Origin: Companilactobacillus zhachilii
GTDB taxonomy: Bacteria; Bacillota; Bacilli; Lactobacillales; Lactobacillaceae
Assembly: GCF_003606365.2 (NCBI RefSeq)
Contig: NZ_CP031933.2
Span: 186,001 to 250,000, forward strand
Length of the DNA: 64,000 bases
Direction: 5' to 3'
Shown: in pieces, positions 10,383 through 19,284 of the stretch
Numbering within the stretch: the stretch's first letter is position 1
Layout of the letters: each line of letters begins with the position of its first letter
The notes under the pieces: generated by a model
Told to the model about the DNA's origin: nothing
The model's input: the letters and a program-made list of their open reading frames with translations, nothing else
Database searches by the model: none
Translations under genes and position numbers: made by a program

Positions 10383-12200
10383 ATGAGTATTGTAATTGAA
10401 TATGATTCGTTTCAAAGTTCAAAGAAAAAACCTTTTGGTGCAGTAGTTAAGGGAACGGAAATTACTTTTAATATCAAAGTTCATGCCAGTGATGACATAA
10501 AAGAGGTTCTCTTACATGTAGCGCGTGATGGCCATTGGGATGCTGAACATGACCATCCAATGACTAAGAAAGCGATGACTTATCAGACGACATTTACGCC
10601 GAAGTGTCCCGGATTATACTTTTATTACTTTGAAGTTATTACTGAGCAAGAGAACTGTTTTTACGGTTGCTTAGATGGGGGCTTCGGTGGTGAAGGTGTC
10701 CTGTATATGAAACGAGCCGACGTACAGATGTATCAATTGACGGTCATGAATCAAGTAGAACAAATCCCGGAATGGTATCAACACGGTTTGGCTTATCATA
10801 TTTTTGTCGACCGTTTCAACAACGGTAATCCGGATGGACACATTAATAATCCGAAACCAAATAGCTTTATTTACGGTCAGAAAAGCGACTTACCAATGTA
10901 TATTCGGAATAGTCAACAAGAAGTTGTTCGCTGGGATTTTTATGGCGGCAATTTGCTGGGTATCGAAAAAAAGTTGCCTTATTTAAAGCAACTCGGAGTA
11001 ACGGTGATTTATTTGAGTCCTATTTTTGAGGCCATGAGTAACCATCGTTATGATACAGGTGATTATTTTAAGATTGATCCCATGTTAGGTACTTTGGATG
11101 ATTTTGATCACTTGGTTAAAGCAATTCATGATTCGGGAATGCATGTCATTTTGGATGGGGTATTCAATCATGTTGGAGTTAATTCACGTTACTTCAACCA
11201 AGCTGGTGTCTACGATACATTGGGAGCAGCTCAGTCACAAGATAGCCGTTATTATCCTTGGTTTACTTTTACGAAGTATCCGCAAGAATATGATAGTTGG
11301 TGGGGTGTGACTGATTTGCCAACAGTTGATAAAAATAATGTTGATTTCCAAAACTTTATTTATGGAAACGACGATTCAGTGATTGATTATTGGACTGCTC
11401 GTGGAGTTGATGGCTGGCGTTTGGATGTGGCCGATGAATTGCCAGATGAATTTATTATGGGCATTCGACACGCGTTGGATAAGTATCCTGATAAAATTTT
11501 GATTGGTGAAGTTTGGGAAGATGCTTCTCATAAGCTGGCTTATGGCAAACGACGTCACTATTTGGAAGGTGGCATGTTGCAGGCAGTAATGAATTATCCG
11601 TTACGCAAGCTGATAATTCGAGTTTTGACAGGTGATTTGAAACCGTCTGAATGGTGGCTGGAATTGATGACCTTGAAAGAAAACTATCCGACAACTGTTT
11701 TTAAATATAATTTCAATAATATAGGTAGCCACGACACAACTCGAATTTTGACCAAGTTGCACGGAAATCGCGATTGGTTGCAACAAGCATTTGGCATGTT
11801 ATTTACGTTGCCAGGTGTACCTTGTGTTTATTATGGGGATGAAACTGGCTTGATGGGTGGCAAAGATCCGAATAATCGAGCCTTTTTCCCTTGGGATAAA
11901 TTAGACATTAATTTACAGCAGTTTGTCGAACAATGGTATCACTGGCGTGCGCAACATCAGTGGCTTGATATGGCTGATTTCGCACCATTTTATTTGGATA
12001 GTTATGGGATTGGCTATGTCTATTGGCATGACGATAAAAAGTTACTGATTGTTTTGAATACTTCGTCGAATCAACGGCAGATAAATGCTAATGATATGAT
12101 GTTGGACGTGGTGCCTTCTGACTTGGCAGTGGCGGTTAAGAAATGTTTGATTGGTATGAGTTTGGAACACGGAGATTTTAATGTGATTGAGGATTTTTAG
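10383..12200 (+). CDS. Neopullulanase/maltogenic amylase-type GH13 glycosidase
   Basis: Alpha-amylase family enzyme, 605 residues, the usual amy gene at the end of lactobacillar glg operons; likely trims or debranches alpha-glucan in the cytoplasm (no signal peptide). The N-terminal about 120 residues look like a CBM34-type domain, followed by the barrel: YHIFVDRFNNGNP, DGVFNHVG, nucleophile in DGWRLDVADE (about 347), acid/base in IGEVWEDA (about 375) and IGSHDTTR (about 449). It starts 12 bases after glgP and is followed by a terminator shared with the convergent HAD gene. Exact substrate (pullulan, cyclodextrin, limit dextrin) cannot be fixed from sequence. Confidence 0.88.
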   Translation: MSIVIEYDSFQSSKKKPFGAVVKGTEITFNIKVHASDDIKEVLLHVARDGHWDAEHDHPMTKKAMTYQTTFTPKCPGLYFYYFEVITEQENCFYGCLDGGFGGEGVLYMKRADVQMYQLTVMNQVEQIPEWYQHGLAYHIFVDRFNNGNPDGHINNPKPNSFIYGQKSDLPMYIRNSQQEVVRWDFYGGNLLGIEKKLPYLKQLGVTVIYLSPIFEAMSNHRYDTGDYFKIDPMLGTLDDFDHLVKAIHDSGMHVILDGVFNHVGVNSRYFNQAGVYDTLGAAQSQDSRYYPWFTFTKYPQEYDSWWGVTDLPTVDKNNVDFQNFIYGNDDSVIDYWTARGVDGWRLDVADELPDEFIMGIRHALDKYPDKILIGEVWEDASHKLAYGKRRHYLEGGMLQAVMNYPLRKLIIRVLTGDLKPSEWWLELMTLKENYPTTVFKYNFNNIGSHDTTRILTKLHGNRDWLQQAFGMLFTLPGVPCVYYGDETGLMGGKDPNNRAFFPWDKLDINLQQFVEQWYHWRAQHQWLDMADFAPFYLDSYGIGYVYWHDDKKLLIVLNTSSNQRQINANDMMLDVVPSDLAVAVKKCLIGMSLEHGDFNVIEDF

Positions 12201-12205
12201 ATAAT

Positions 12206-12236
12206 AAAAAAGACTGGAAAAATTTCCAGTCTTTTT
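12206..12236. terminator. Bidirectional terminator between amy and HAD gene
   Basis: AAAAAGACTGGAAA pairs with the facing TTTCCAGTCTTTTT; T-runs on both strands end both convergent units. Confidence 0.9.
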
Positions 12237-12244
12237 GCTAGCTA

Positions 12245-12901
12245 TTAAAATAGCTCTATTGCTTCGTTTAAATTATTTAAAACGGCTATTGCCTTGTTAG
12301 TCAATTCAGCTCGTGGTTGAACTAAATCGGGTACTACCACTACATCGATACCAGCACTCTCTGCGGCTTCAATGCCACTTTCGGCGTCTTCAAAAATAAC
12401 AGCTTCGTCAGGATTGGCATTGGTTACTTTTAATGCATGCAAATAAATATCAGGTGCTGGTTTGTTATTTGGAACATCGTCGCCGCTAATAAAATCAGTG
12501 AAGTAGTCCTTAATTCCGGCATGTTCAGCGTTAATTTTGATAATATCTTGAGTTGCTGAAGAGGTAACGTAACGGTCAATATCCTTTGCTTGTAGATATT
12601 TTAGTAGTTCAACAGCGCCGGGCTTTAAATCTAAGTGTCCTGCTAAAACTTTGTCATGGTAGCGTTGCATTGATTCTTCAAAAATCACTTTGCCTAGTTT
12701 TTTATCGCCAGTCAGTTTTTGAAGTCGAAGGTTAGTATCTTCAAAACCTTTGGCAATGTAATGCATATTTTCTTCTTTGGTAAATGGAAAACCATATTTG
12801 GCTAATATTTCCTTGCGTGATTGGTAATACATACCTTCTGTGTCAATCAATAAACCATCCATATCGAAAAATACGAATTTTTTGTCATGTAGTTTTTGCA
12901 T
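12245..12901 (-). CDS. HAD-superfamily phosphatase, beta-phosphoglucomutase-like
   Basis: 218-residue HAD hydrolase with a helical cap: motif I FFDMDGLLIDTEG (residues 11-23), motif II at VTSSA, motif III at KPAPDIY and motif IV at VIFEDAESGIEAA. This is the subgroup that includes sugar phosphatases and beta-phosphoglucomutase. In some lactobacilli a phosphoglucomutase gene follows amy in the glg operon; here the gene faces the operon, so co-transcription is impossible and the link is only positional. A GGGGGAAAG ribosome site precedes the ATG. The substrate is not predictable. Confidence 0.85.
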   Translation of the reverse strand: MQKLHDKKFVFFDMDGLLIDTEGMYYQSRKEILAKYGFPFTKEENMHYIAKGFEDTNLRLQKLTGDKKLGKVIFEESMQRYHDKVLAGHLDLKPGAVELLKYLQAKDIDRYVTSSATQDIIKINAEHAGIKDYFTDFISGDDVPNNKPAPDIYLHALKVTNANPDEAVIFEDAESGIEAAESAGIDVVVVPDLVQPRAELTNKAIAVLNNLNEAIELF

Positions 12902-13113
12902 GGTACTTTCCCCCTAAAAATGAATCTTATTTGAATAATTTCATTTTACATCTATATTGCTGAAATATTCTGATTGATTAGATGATGCCATGAAAGGAAT
13001 TTTAGTTTCTGACTTCTTCTGGTTAATTTATTAATTTGCTGGAATAAAACTACCTCCGTGGTATAAATAATTATTTTTGATGTTTTATAATTCTATTGAA
13101 TTATAAAATATAT

Positions 13114-13144
13114 GTTCCTTTAAGAGCTTAAAAAGCAGTATAAT
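13114..13144 (+). promoter_or_regulatory. Promoter and XRE operator candidate of the TPR gene
   Basis: TATAAT at 13139-13144 followed by CAAA. About 25 bases upstream is GTTCC-TTTA-AGAGC (13114-13127), an imperfect version of the GTTCT-N4-AGAAC motif upstream of the lipoprotein operon. The two promoters resemble each other through the TTAAAAAG stretch and TATAATCAAA. A perfect 11-bp inverted repeat (TTTTATAATTC with its complement) lies just upstream at 13083-13108. Confidence 0.5.
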
Positions 13145-13188
13145 CAAATTGTTTATTACTAATAGGAAAAAAGTGGAGGTTTAAGATT

Positions 13189-14109
13189 ATGAGTCAAGAA
13201 GGTTTTGAACAAGCTGAAAAGCTCAGAGAACAGGGAATAGAAAAAGCAAATAAGGGTGATATAGCTGGTGCGATTAGTTTATTTAATGATGGAATAACGT
13301 TGGCTCCTTACGATGATAAATTATATTATTTTAGAGCATTAACTCGCTTATTAAATTTTAATAGTCATAATGCATATTTAGTTTCTGACGCCACTTATTC
13401 TATGGATGACTTTTTTGTATATACTTTGCTTCAGTGGATGGGATATCTTCAAGGAGCTAACGATGAATCAGCTGATGAGTTTTATAAGTTTATAAGATAC
13501 TATTTAATTTCAGTTAGTGAATGTTTCAGAATAGTTAATCCAGAATCTTTAGTTGAAAATGAACCGGATTTTGATGAATTAATGAGAAGAGACCTTTTGG
13601 TCAAAAGAGGTATCCACATTGCAGTTGATGAACAGGAAATCAAAAAGTTAGACGTTGAAAATATTGATGGTTTATTAAATTATATGGTGAAAATTGTAAC
13701 CAAAGATTTCGATGATTATCTTAATTCAGGAATTAGAGAGGATGTTAGATACTTTTATGTGACTATAAACAAATCAAGAGAACTTTTTTTGGATTTTCTT
13801 AATTTCTTTGTGCCTAGATATAAAGCATCTCAACGAATGGGTCAGAGGGTAAGCAATCAACCTTCTGAAGTCAAAGCAATTATGAAAAATGGAGATAAAT
13901 ATTATCAGAATGAGGATTTCAAAAATGCGTTAGACATATATCAAAAAGTCCTGGCATATGATAGTAAAAATGAAGAGGCATTAGTAAAACAAGGGTTATG
14001 TTTCTATATACTTAATCAAATTATTGATGCACGTAATTCCTTTGAAGCAGCACTGAAAGTGAATCCTAATAATGCAGTGGTTCAAGGCTATCTTAAACTT
14101 TGCTACTAA
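13189..14109 (+). CDS. Tetratricopeptide-repeat protein
   Basis: 306-residue cytoplasmic protein with no signal peptide or membrane segment. Residues 4-50 (AEKLREQGIEKANKGDIAGA) and about 220-305 (GDKYYQNEDFKNALDIYQKV, then ARNSFEAALKVNPNNAVVQG) match the TPR consensus; the middle region is acidic and of unknown fold. TPR domains usually bind other proteins; no enzymatic motif is seen. The ATG follows GTGGAGG at good distance. It converges on the XRE regulator gene, and its promoter shares an operator-like motif with the lipoprotein operon, so I infer co-regulation. Family not recognised. Confidence 0.75.
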   Translation: MSQEGFEQAEKLREQGIEKANKGDIAGAISLFNDGITLAPYDDKLYYFRALTRLLNFNSHNAYLVSDATYSMDDFFVYTLLQWMGYLQGANDESADEFYKFIRYYLISVSECFRIVNPESLVENEPDFDELMRRDLLVKRGIHIAVDEQEIKKLDVENIDGLLNYMVKIVTKDFDDYLNSGIREDVRYFYVTINKSRELFLDFLNFFVPRYKASQRMGQRVSNQPSEVKAIMKNGDKYYQNEDFKNALDIYQKVLAYDSKNEEALVKQGLCFYILNQIIDARNSFEAALKVNPNNAVVQGYLKLCY

Positions 14110-14144
14110 AAAAACTCCGACAAATAATTTGCCGGAGTTTTTTT
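14108..14144. terminator. Bidirectional terminator
   Basis: ACTCCG and CAAAT pair with ATTTG and CGGAGT, with A- and T-runs on either side. It separates the convergent TPR and XRE genes. Confidence 0.88.
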
Positions 14145-14148
14145 GTAT

Positions 14149-14493
14149 TTAGTTATTTGTTTTCTGGCTCAACTTAATAACTTCTAATAATCGCTTACTA
14201 AGTTGTTCGCTTTGTTCAGGTTCAAGATCATTTAAGAATTTAGTCAATTGTCTTAGATTGGGTCCAAATTTCTCTGAAGTTTTAATATCCTCACCATACA
14301 TCAATGAATCCATTGTTACCCCAAGAGCTTTTGAAATCCTACTAAGCGTATTTGCGCTCAGACGTTTAGTAGTGCCACGTTCAATTTTGGATAAATAGTT
14401 AATCGTCAGATCACTAAATTCTGCAAGTTGTTCTTGCGTCATCTTTTGATTATGACGTTCACGAGCAATATTGCCACCTACATTATTTTCCAT
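14149..14493 (-). CDS. XRE-family transcriptional regulator
   Basis: 114 residues. A lambda-repressor-like helix-turn-helix occupies residues about 8-65 (NIARERHNQKMTQEQLAEFS, then NYLSKIERGT and ISKALGVTMDSLMYG). The short charged C-terminus probably dimerises. It is divergent from the lipoprotein/zinc-ribbon/PrsW operon, and the spacer contains perfect or near-perfect GTTCT-N4-AGAAC palindromes, so it is the obvious candidate repressor of that operon and of itself. Confidence 0.9.
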   Translation of the reverse strand: MENNVGGNIARERHNQKMTQEQLAEFSDLTINYLSKIERGTTKRLSANTLSRISKALGVTMDSLMYGEDIKTSEKFGPNLRQLTKFLNDLEPEQSEQLSKRLLEVIKLSQKTNN

Positions 14494-14556
14494 TTTGTGA
14501 CCTCTTATTCTTTCTGTCTCATTCTAAAGATTAAAGAATAAAAAGAGATGTTTTAA

Positions 14557-14653
14557 GTTCTAATAAGAACAATGCAAATATTGTACTTTTAAAACATATT
14601 CTTTTAAGAACTATTTTAATATGGTTCTATTAGACTATAAAAAGATGTATAAT
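14557..14653 (+). promoter_or_regulatory. Operator array and promoter of the lipoprotein/PrsW operon
   Basis: GTTCT-AATA-AGAAC (14557-14570) is a perfect palindrome. ATTCT-TTTA-AGAAC (14598-14611) is a one-mismatch copy. A degenerate GTTCT-ATT-AGAC (14624-14635) overlaps the -35 position of a promoter whose -10 is TATAAT (14648-14653). The layout fits repression by the divergent XRE protein. Motif shape is seen directly; the regulator assignment is inferred. Confidence 0.6.
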
Positions 14654-14731
14654 CAAAACGATATTTACTTAAAGATAATTTTTTAATTAAAGGATAGTGT
14701 TCCATTAATTTATCAAATATAGGGGAGAATT

Positions 14732-15760
14732 ATGAATAAAAAAGGGATTATAGCACTGGCTACTCTATTAGTTAGTGGCACTTTTGTTATGGCAGGATGT
14801 TCAATGGGGAACGTTACAATCAATGACAACTCACGAGAAACTAAGCAGCCTAAAGAGACTAAAGCTGAAAAATCAAAGGATGTAAAAGTTGAAGCCAAGA
14901 AAAAAGCTCAAGCTAAACAGGCAGATCGAGGCAAAGAATATTCATATGGTATAGCTAAAGGACCAACTTGGCTGTACGTCTATGACAATGGAAAGAAAAC
15001 AGACACGCATTTTAATCCGGATAAAGAAAGTGTCGTTAAATTACACGAATACGATACTTTTAAACTGGGCGGTACTTTGCCATTGGTTGGAGAGCAATTC
15101 ACTAGAAGTTATTCTGTTGGTCAAAATAGTAGTCAAGCTACGATGGATCAATCAGATAACTATGATAAACAATTAGGAATGATGTCCTTAGTAGATCCTG
15201 ATAATCGAGTTAAGGTAACTTTCGGTAAAATCAGCCATCCCGATTATGCAGGATTAAGTAAGTTAGCTTTTACTGATTTACCAAAATATTTGGAAGCTGC
15301 TAGTACCAATGATTCGTCTAAATTACCTAATCAATCAAAACATTTAGTTGGCAACTTAGATAATTCAACTAATTACCGTGGTGATGCGGCGGCCAGCTAT
15401 CAAATTATCGAGCAATATTTTGATAAAAAATCTACGAAAAACGATGAAAAAGGTCCCGTCGTTGGAGATCATGCAACTTATGTCAGCACGGGTAATGATC
15501 CATTGTTAGAGGAAACAAACGCTACGCAATTATTCATTCAAGTATTTGCCAAAGTTAAAAAGACAGACACTGATCAACATGCCTTTAGAACTGATGATGG
15601 TCCTAAGTACGGTAGTTCAAGTACCAAAATTGAAGAGTATCAGTTGGATTACTTATTAAATGAAAATAATAACTGGCAATTAGCAGGAGTGACAAATGTG
15701 GGTTCTTCTGATTACGCCATGGACACGTCACATTCTAATTGGATTGTTCAAAAGAATTAG
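14732..15760 (+). CDS. Secreted lipoprotein of unknown function
   Basis: 342 residues. The signal peptide ends in a lipobox, FVMAGC, with the lipidated Cys at residue 22, so the protein should be anchored on the outer face of the membrane. A Lys/Glu/Ala-rich linker (about 37-65) precedes a globular domain starting near WLYVYDNGKK. The rest is not a family I recognise; no catalytic motif is evident. The ATG follows AGGGGAG. First gene of the operon reading into the zinc-ribbon genes; the next gene starts 11 bases after its stop. Confidence 0.8.
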   Translation: MNKKGIIALATLLVSGTFVMAGCSMGNVTINDNSRETKQPKETKAEKSKDVKVEAKKKAQAKQADRGKEYSYGIAKGPTWLYVYDNGKKTDTHFNPDKESVVKLHEYDTFKLGGTLPLVGEQFTRSYSVGQNSSQATMDQSDNYDKQLGMMSLVDPDNRVKVTFGKISHPDYAGLSKLAFTDLPKYLEAASTNDSSKLPNQSKHLVGNLDNSTNYRGDAAASYQIIEQYFDKKSTKNDEKGPVVGDHATYVSTGNDPLLEETNATQLFIQVFAKVKKTDTDQHAFRTDDGPKYGSSSTKIEEYQLDYLLNENNNWQLAGVTNVGSSDYAMDTSHSNWIVQKN

Positions 15761-15771
15761 GGGGAAATTGC

Positions 15772-16425
15772 ATGCGTTGTAGTAATTGTGGGGCCGAAAT
15801 TCCAGCAGATGCAGAATTTTGTCCCGAGTGTGGACACAAAGCTGGTGTGCCAGTTCAAGAAAATAAAACAGTTTCAGAAATGAAAGACAAAGTTACACCT
15901 TATTTGACGAAGAAAAATATTTTTCGAACACTCTTAGTTGTCATCGTAGGATTGGTGGTCTTTGCAGGCTACCGATTATTGTACTATCCAAGTCTTGTTA
16001 AAAATGAAATTGCTAAAACTGAGTTTGCGACTGCCAATTTTAATGTGAAAGTTAATGTTTTGAATAAAACTATTACGTTGACAGCTAGTGAGCCAGAAGT
16101 TTACAGCTTAGTCGCTGCTTCAACAGACAATGGCTTTTTAACCAGTCCAATTGGTGCCGAAGAATCAATGGATAAGATGGCTAAAGATTTGCCTGGCAAT
16201 TGGACGATTCAACTCATTCAAACTACTCACGCCAACTCACCACGAGTTATGTGGCAATATTCTGACGGGCACGAGAGCATTCGTTATCAAAATTCCAATG
16301 AATATCGACGGGCTAAACAGGCGTATATCGAGGCGTCAGAAAAAGAAGATGCCACTAATAGTGAAATTAAATCAGCTGTGATTGGGGCAGCAGCGGGTGG
16401 CTTAATTGGCGCCGCATTAAGGTAG
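15772..16425 (+). CDS. Zinc-ribbon membrane protein (copy 1)
   Basis: 217 residues. The N-terminal zinc ribbon (CSNCG at 3-7, CPECG at 20-24) is followed by a linker, one transmembrane helix (about residues 57-77, LLVVIVGLVVFAGY) and an extracytoplasmic domain, ending in a Gly/Ala-rich hydrophobic tail (AAAGGLIGAALR). The zinc ribbon should face the cytoplasm. I start at the ATG at 15772 because GGGGGAAATTGC precedes it. The following gene is a paralogue: both share the order ribbon-TM-domain-Gly tail and a conserved WQ/WQF..HE/TH-RYQN stretch. Function unknown; such ribbon-TM proteins are often envelope-stress or assembly factors (inference). Confidence 0.8.
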   Translation: MRCSNCGAEIPADAEFCPECGHKAGVPVQENKTVSEMKDKVTPYLTKKNIFRTLLVVIVGLVVFAGYRLLYYPSLVKNEIAKTEFATANFNVKVNVLNKTITLTASEPEVYSLVAASTDNGFLTSPIGAEESMDKMAKDLPGNWTIQLIQTTHANSPRVMWQYSDGHESIRYQNSNEYRRAKQAYIEASEKEDATNSEIKSAVIGAAAGGLIGAALR

Positions 16426-16448
16426 ATAAAAATAGGGAGAATCTAAAA

Positions 16449-17114
16449 ATGTTTTGTCCAAAATGTGGTTATAAAGTAGAAAAGGGTCTGAAGTTTTGTC
16501 CAAAGTGCGGTCAAGATTTGCGATTGAAAGAGTCGAAATCTGAGAGTGTAACACCTGAACATACTTCAATAATAAAAAAATATCGTCATAACAAAAAGGT
16601 GCTGGCAACTATTGCAGCAGTTATCGTGGTGCTTATCGGATATTTCGCCATTTATGCACCGATGACCGTCAAATCGGTTCTTCAAAGAGAAGAATTCACC
16701 ACGAAAAATGATTATAAAGTTTCGGTAAATCCACTGACGAAGACAATAGTGCTAAATGCTGGAGAGCACCGTGTTTATGATATCGAACGGGGCTTAAATA
16801 GCACTCATTTCGATACGAGTTATTTAGCGATTGAATATCATCTAGCTAGTGCTGCTAAATCAATTTCTAAAAAAACCATTGGTTCTTGGAAAATTCAGTT
16901 AACACAAACTGAGTATAAGGATACTGATCGTTTACTTTGGCAATTTACTGGCCTAAAGGAAACTCATCGTTATCAAAATACAACGGAATGTCGTAAAAAT
17001 CACCAGCAATATCTCCAAGCCGAAGCAGATCAAGCTGAACAAGATCAAAAGAATAGTGATGCAGCAGGTATTGCCGGAGGACTCCTTGGTGGAGCTTTAG
17101 GAATGATGTTTTAG
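16449..17114 (+). CDS. Zinc-ribbon membrane protein (copy 2)
   Basis: 221 residues, a tandem paralogue of the preceding gene. Zinc ribbon CPKCG (3-7) and CPKCG (18-22); a transmembrane helix at about residues 51-70 (LATIAAVIVVLIGYFAIYA); an outer domain with IGSWKIQLTQT and TGLKETHRYQN, matching IQLIQTT and ESIRYQN of copy 1; and a Gly-rich C-terminus AGGLLGGALGMMF. The copies are clearly diverged, suggesting an old duplication and distinct partners. Ribosome site AGGGAGA precedes the ATG. The PrsW-like gene starts 19 bases after its stop. Confidence 0.8.
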   Translation: MFCPKCGYKVEKGLKFCPKCGQDLRLKESKSESVTPEHTSIIKKYRHNKKVLATIAAVIVVLIGYFAIYAPMTVKSVLQREEFTTKNDYKVSVNPLTKTIVLNAGEHRVYDIERGLNSTHFDTSYLAIEYHLASAAKSISKKTIGSWKIQLTQTEYKDTDRLLWQFTGLKETHRYQNTTECRKNHQQYLQAEADQAEQDQKNSDAAGIAGGLLGGALGMMF

Positions 17115-17133
17115 AAAATAGGGGGATTTTATT

Positions 17134-18285
17134 TTGGCGGAAGAAGAGGGAACGGTCTTTTGTACCAACTGTGGTGCAGAGAATAATACTAAATCAAAGT
17201 TTTGTGTTAAATGCGGTCAATCGTTAGTCAAAGTTAGTGACGACGGCATGGAAACAAAGGCGGAGCAACCAAAGTCATCACAAGCAGCAGGTTCGATTTT
17301 TGATTCAGCAACATCTCGTCTTAATCAGTGGACTGGTGGTACAGGTGCTGTCAAAGTTAGTTGGAAAGATTTCTTTAGTGAGGTTTTTAAATCACACACT
17401 GAAGAAGAAGCAGAAGATATTTTTGTTGCTGGAACTAAGAAGACAACACCAACATTAATGGAAATATCGAATGAGAAAGTTCAACCATGGCTTTTTTCGA
17501 GAATCTTAATTGTCATTATCGCTGCTGGAATTTTATTGTCAGTTATGACTAATTTGAATCAAAATATGATTGGGGACCAAGTTGCAGTTGATGTAATAAC
17601 TTGTATTGCTGTGCCAATGGCAGCGCTAGTATTATTTTTCGAAATTAATATTTATAAGAATATTAGTTTCTATAAAATCGGAAAGATAATGTTATTAGGT
17701 GGGATTCTATCACTTGTTTTGACAGTAATTATAGATAATATTGTTGGCGGCAGTGGGTTGAACTTTGTTGGTGCAACGTTAACAGGAATAATTGAGGAAT
17801 TATCTAAATTATTAATTGCGGCATATTTTATTCAAAAACTAAAAATTAATCGAATTTTTAATGGATTATTAATTGGCGCTGCCGTCGGCACCGGCTTTGC
17901 AGCATTTGAAAATATTCAATATATGTTTTTGGATGGGCAATTAGCATCTATGTCTTTTGCCTTGTATCGGACGGCAACATCTATTGGTACACATACGGAA
18001 TGGTGTGCTATATCGGCAGCTGCCTTGGTTATTGTAAAAGGATCACAAAAATTAACGACTAATATGTTTGTTAACACTCGATTCTTAAAATTCTTTGTTC
18101 TGGTTGCGGCAATTCATATGCTTTGGGATTGGGATGCGTTAGGTAATTTTGGTCAAATAAGAATGATAATTTTAATATTAGTTACTTGGATTACCATTTT
18201 CGTCATGATTCATGCAGGTTTGCGTGAGGTTAAAGCACTCCAACTTTCAGTTAAAAATGATTCAGAGGTAACTGAAAGGGGGTGA
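17134..18285 (+). CDS. Zinc-ribbon PrsW-type intramembrane protease
   Basis: 383 residues. Cytoplasmic zinc ribbon (CTNCG 10-14, CVKCG 24-28), a soluble linker of about 90 residues, then a multi-pass membrane domain with the PrsW/glutamic-type intramembrane protease motifs: EELSK (about 221), FENIQYMF (about 258-265), THTEW (about 285) and IHMLWDWD (about 327-334). In Bacillus subtilis PrsW cleaves an anti-sigma factor; no sigma or anti-sigma gene is visible here, so the substrate is open and the neighbouring ribbon-TM proteins are possible targets (inference). Start is TTG at 17134, eight bases after GGGGG; no better start exists. The last codons carry the ribosome site of the next lipoprotein. 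Confidence 0.85.
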   Translation: MAEEEGTVFCTNCGAENNTKSKFCVKCGQSLVKVSDDGMETKAEQPKSSQAAGSIFDSATSRLNQWTGGTGAVKVSWKDFFSEVFKSHTEEEAEDIFVAGTKKTTPTLMEISNEKVQPWLFSRILIVIIAAGILLSVMTNLNQNMIGDQVAVDVITCIAVPMAALVLFFEINIYKNISFYKIGKIMLLGGILSLVLTVIIDNIVGGSGLNFVGATLTGIIEELSKLLIAAYFIQKLKINRIFNGLLIGAAVGTGFAAFENIQYMFLDGQLASMSFALYRTATSIGTHTEWCAISAAALVIVKGSQKLTTNMFVNTRFLKFFVLVAAIHMLWDWDALGNFGQIRMIILILVTWITIFVMIHAGLREVKALQLSVKNDSEVTERG

Positions 18286-18289
18286 GAAT

Positions 18290-19264
18290 ATGAAAATTAG
18301 GAAATGGCATTTGGCCACTGTATTTGTGGCGACTGCCCTGATTTTGACAGGTTGTAGTAGTCAGAATCAGAGTGCAAAAAAGTCTTCTAGCTCGAAGCCA
18401 ACTACATCAGTAGTTAGTCATAAGAGTAAGAAGACTAATAAAACTCAAGTAAATAATAAGCAAGCAACTGTTTTATGGGATAGCTCCAAAGATAATCAAT
18501 TAAAAGTTTTTATAGATCAATGGGGACCAACAATGAAGCAAGCGTATGTTAAATATGATGGTTCTAATTCTTTAAAGACATCAACGGGAACAATTTATCC
18601 AGATGATTTATCAAAAGTAACTGTTGAAGGCGCCAATGCATCGATTGGTTGGAGCAAAGATGGTAAAGGTACGAATGAATATAACGTCGTTGCGATTTAT
18701 AACTATAACGGAACCGTACCACCATTGCCCAATCATATTACGTATTTCTTTGCTTTCCATAATAATCAACCAATCGTATTAGTTGATCAAAGTCGCGACG
18801 GTACTCCTAACTTAGTTGAAACTGGTAATAATGATTTGAAATCTGGATTCAATGATATTGTTGCGGGTAAGAAAGCTGCTGTTAATTCCAATACAGAAGC
18901 TTCGAACAATAAACAATTATCACAATTAGTCACTGATCCGAAGATGGTTGGCGTTATGGTTTATCAAATGCACGGTGCTCAAATATCTTCTGATGTTGCT
19001 AAGTTATTAAGTGTCTATACGGCAAACGGAAGATATTGGATTGGAACTGGTACGTCATTATCTAATGTTGGCTATACAATCAGTGGCGAAACGGTCACTT
19101 ACTATACGCCACATTATAATGACGATACAGAAAAGGATGACTGGATACCACATAATATCAGTTTAAGAGATTTAGAGAATCAATATTATTCAAGTAATGA
19201 TCAAAAACAAAATGTTCAAGCAATTGCTGGTCAAATGCCATCAATTGACAATATGGACGATTAA
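18290..19264 (+). CDS. Lipoprotein, DUF4767-like
   Basis: 324 residues. Signal peptide with lipobox ILTGC (Cys about residue 22), a Ser/Lys-rich linker, then a domain starting VLWDSSKDNQLKVFIDQWG that resembles DUF4767 domains of lactobacillar lipoproteins (assignment from memory, moderate). A second domain near residues 210-300 (VMVYQMHGAQI, YWIGTGTSLSNVGY) is of unknown function. GGGGGTGAG overlaps the end of the PrsW gene, so the two are translationally linked. Expected on the outer membrane face. Confidence 0.75.
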   Translation: MKIRKWHLATVFVATALILTGCSSQNQSAKKSSSSKPTTSVVSHKSKKTNKTQVNNKQATVLWDSSKDNQLKVFIDQWGPTMKQAYVKYDGSNSLKTSTGTIYPDDLSKVTVEGANASIGWSKDGKGTNEYNVVAIYNYNGTVPPLPNHITYFFAFHNNQPIVLVDQSRDGTPNLVETGNNDLKSGFNDIVAGKKAAVNSNTEASNNKQLSQLVTDPKMVGVMVYQMHGAQISSDVAKLLSVYTANGRYWIGTGTSLSNVGYTISGETVTYYTPHYNDDTEKDDWIPHNISLRDLENQYYSSNDQKQNVQAIAGQMPSIDNMDD

Positions 19265-19284
19265 AAAATAAGGGGAAAATAATT

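Noticed and set aside
12245..12901. Calling the HAD gene pgmB
   Set aside because: Motif I has DMDGLLIDTEG, common to many HAD phosphatases; it is convergent with the glg operon, so specificity cannot be claimed.
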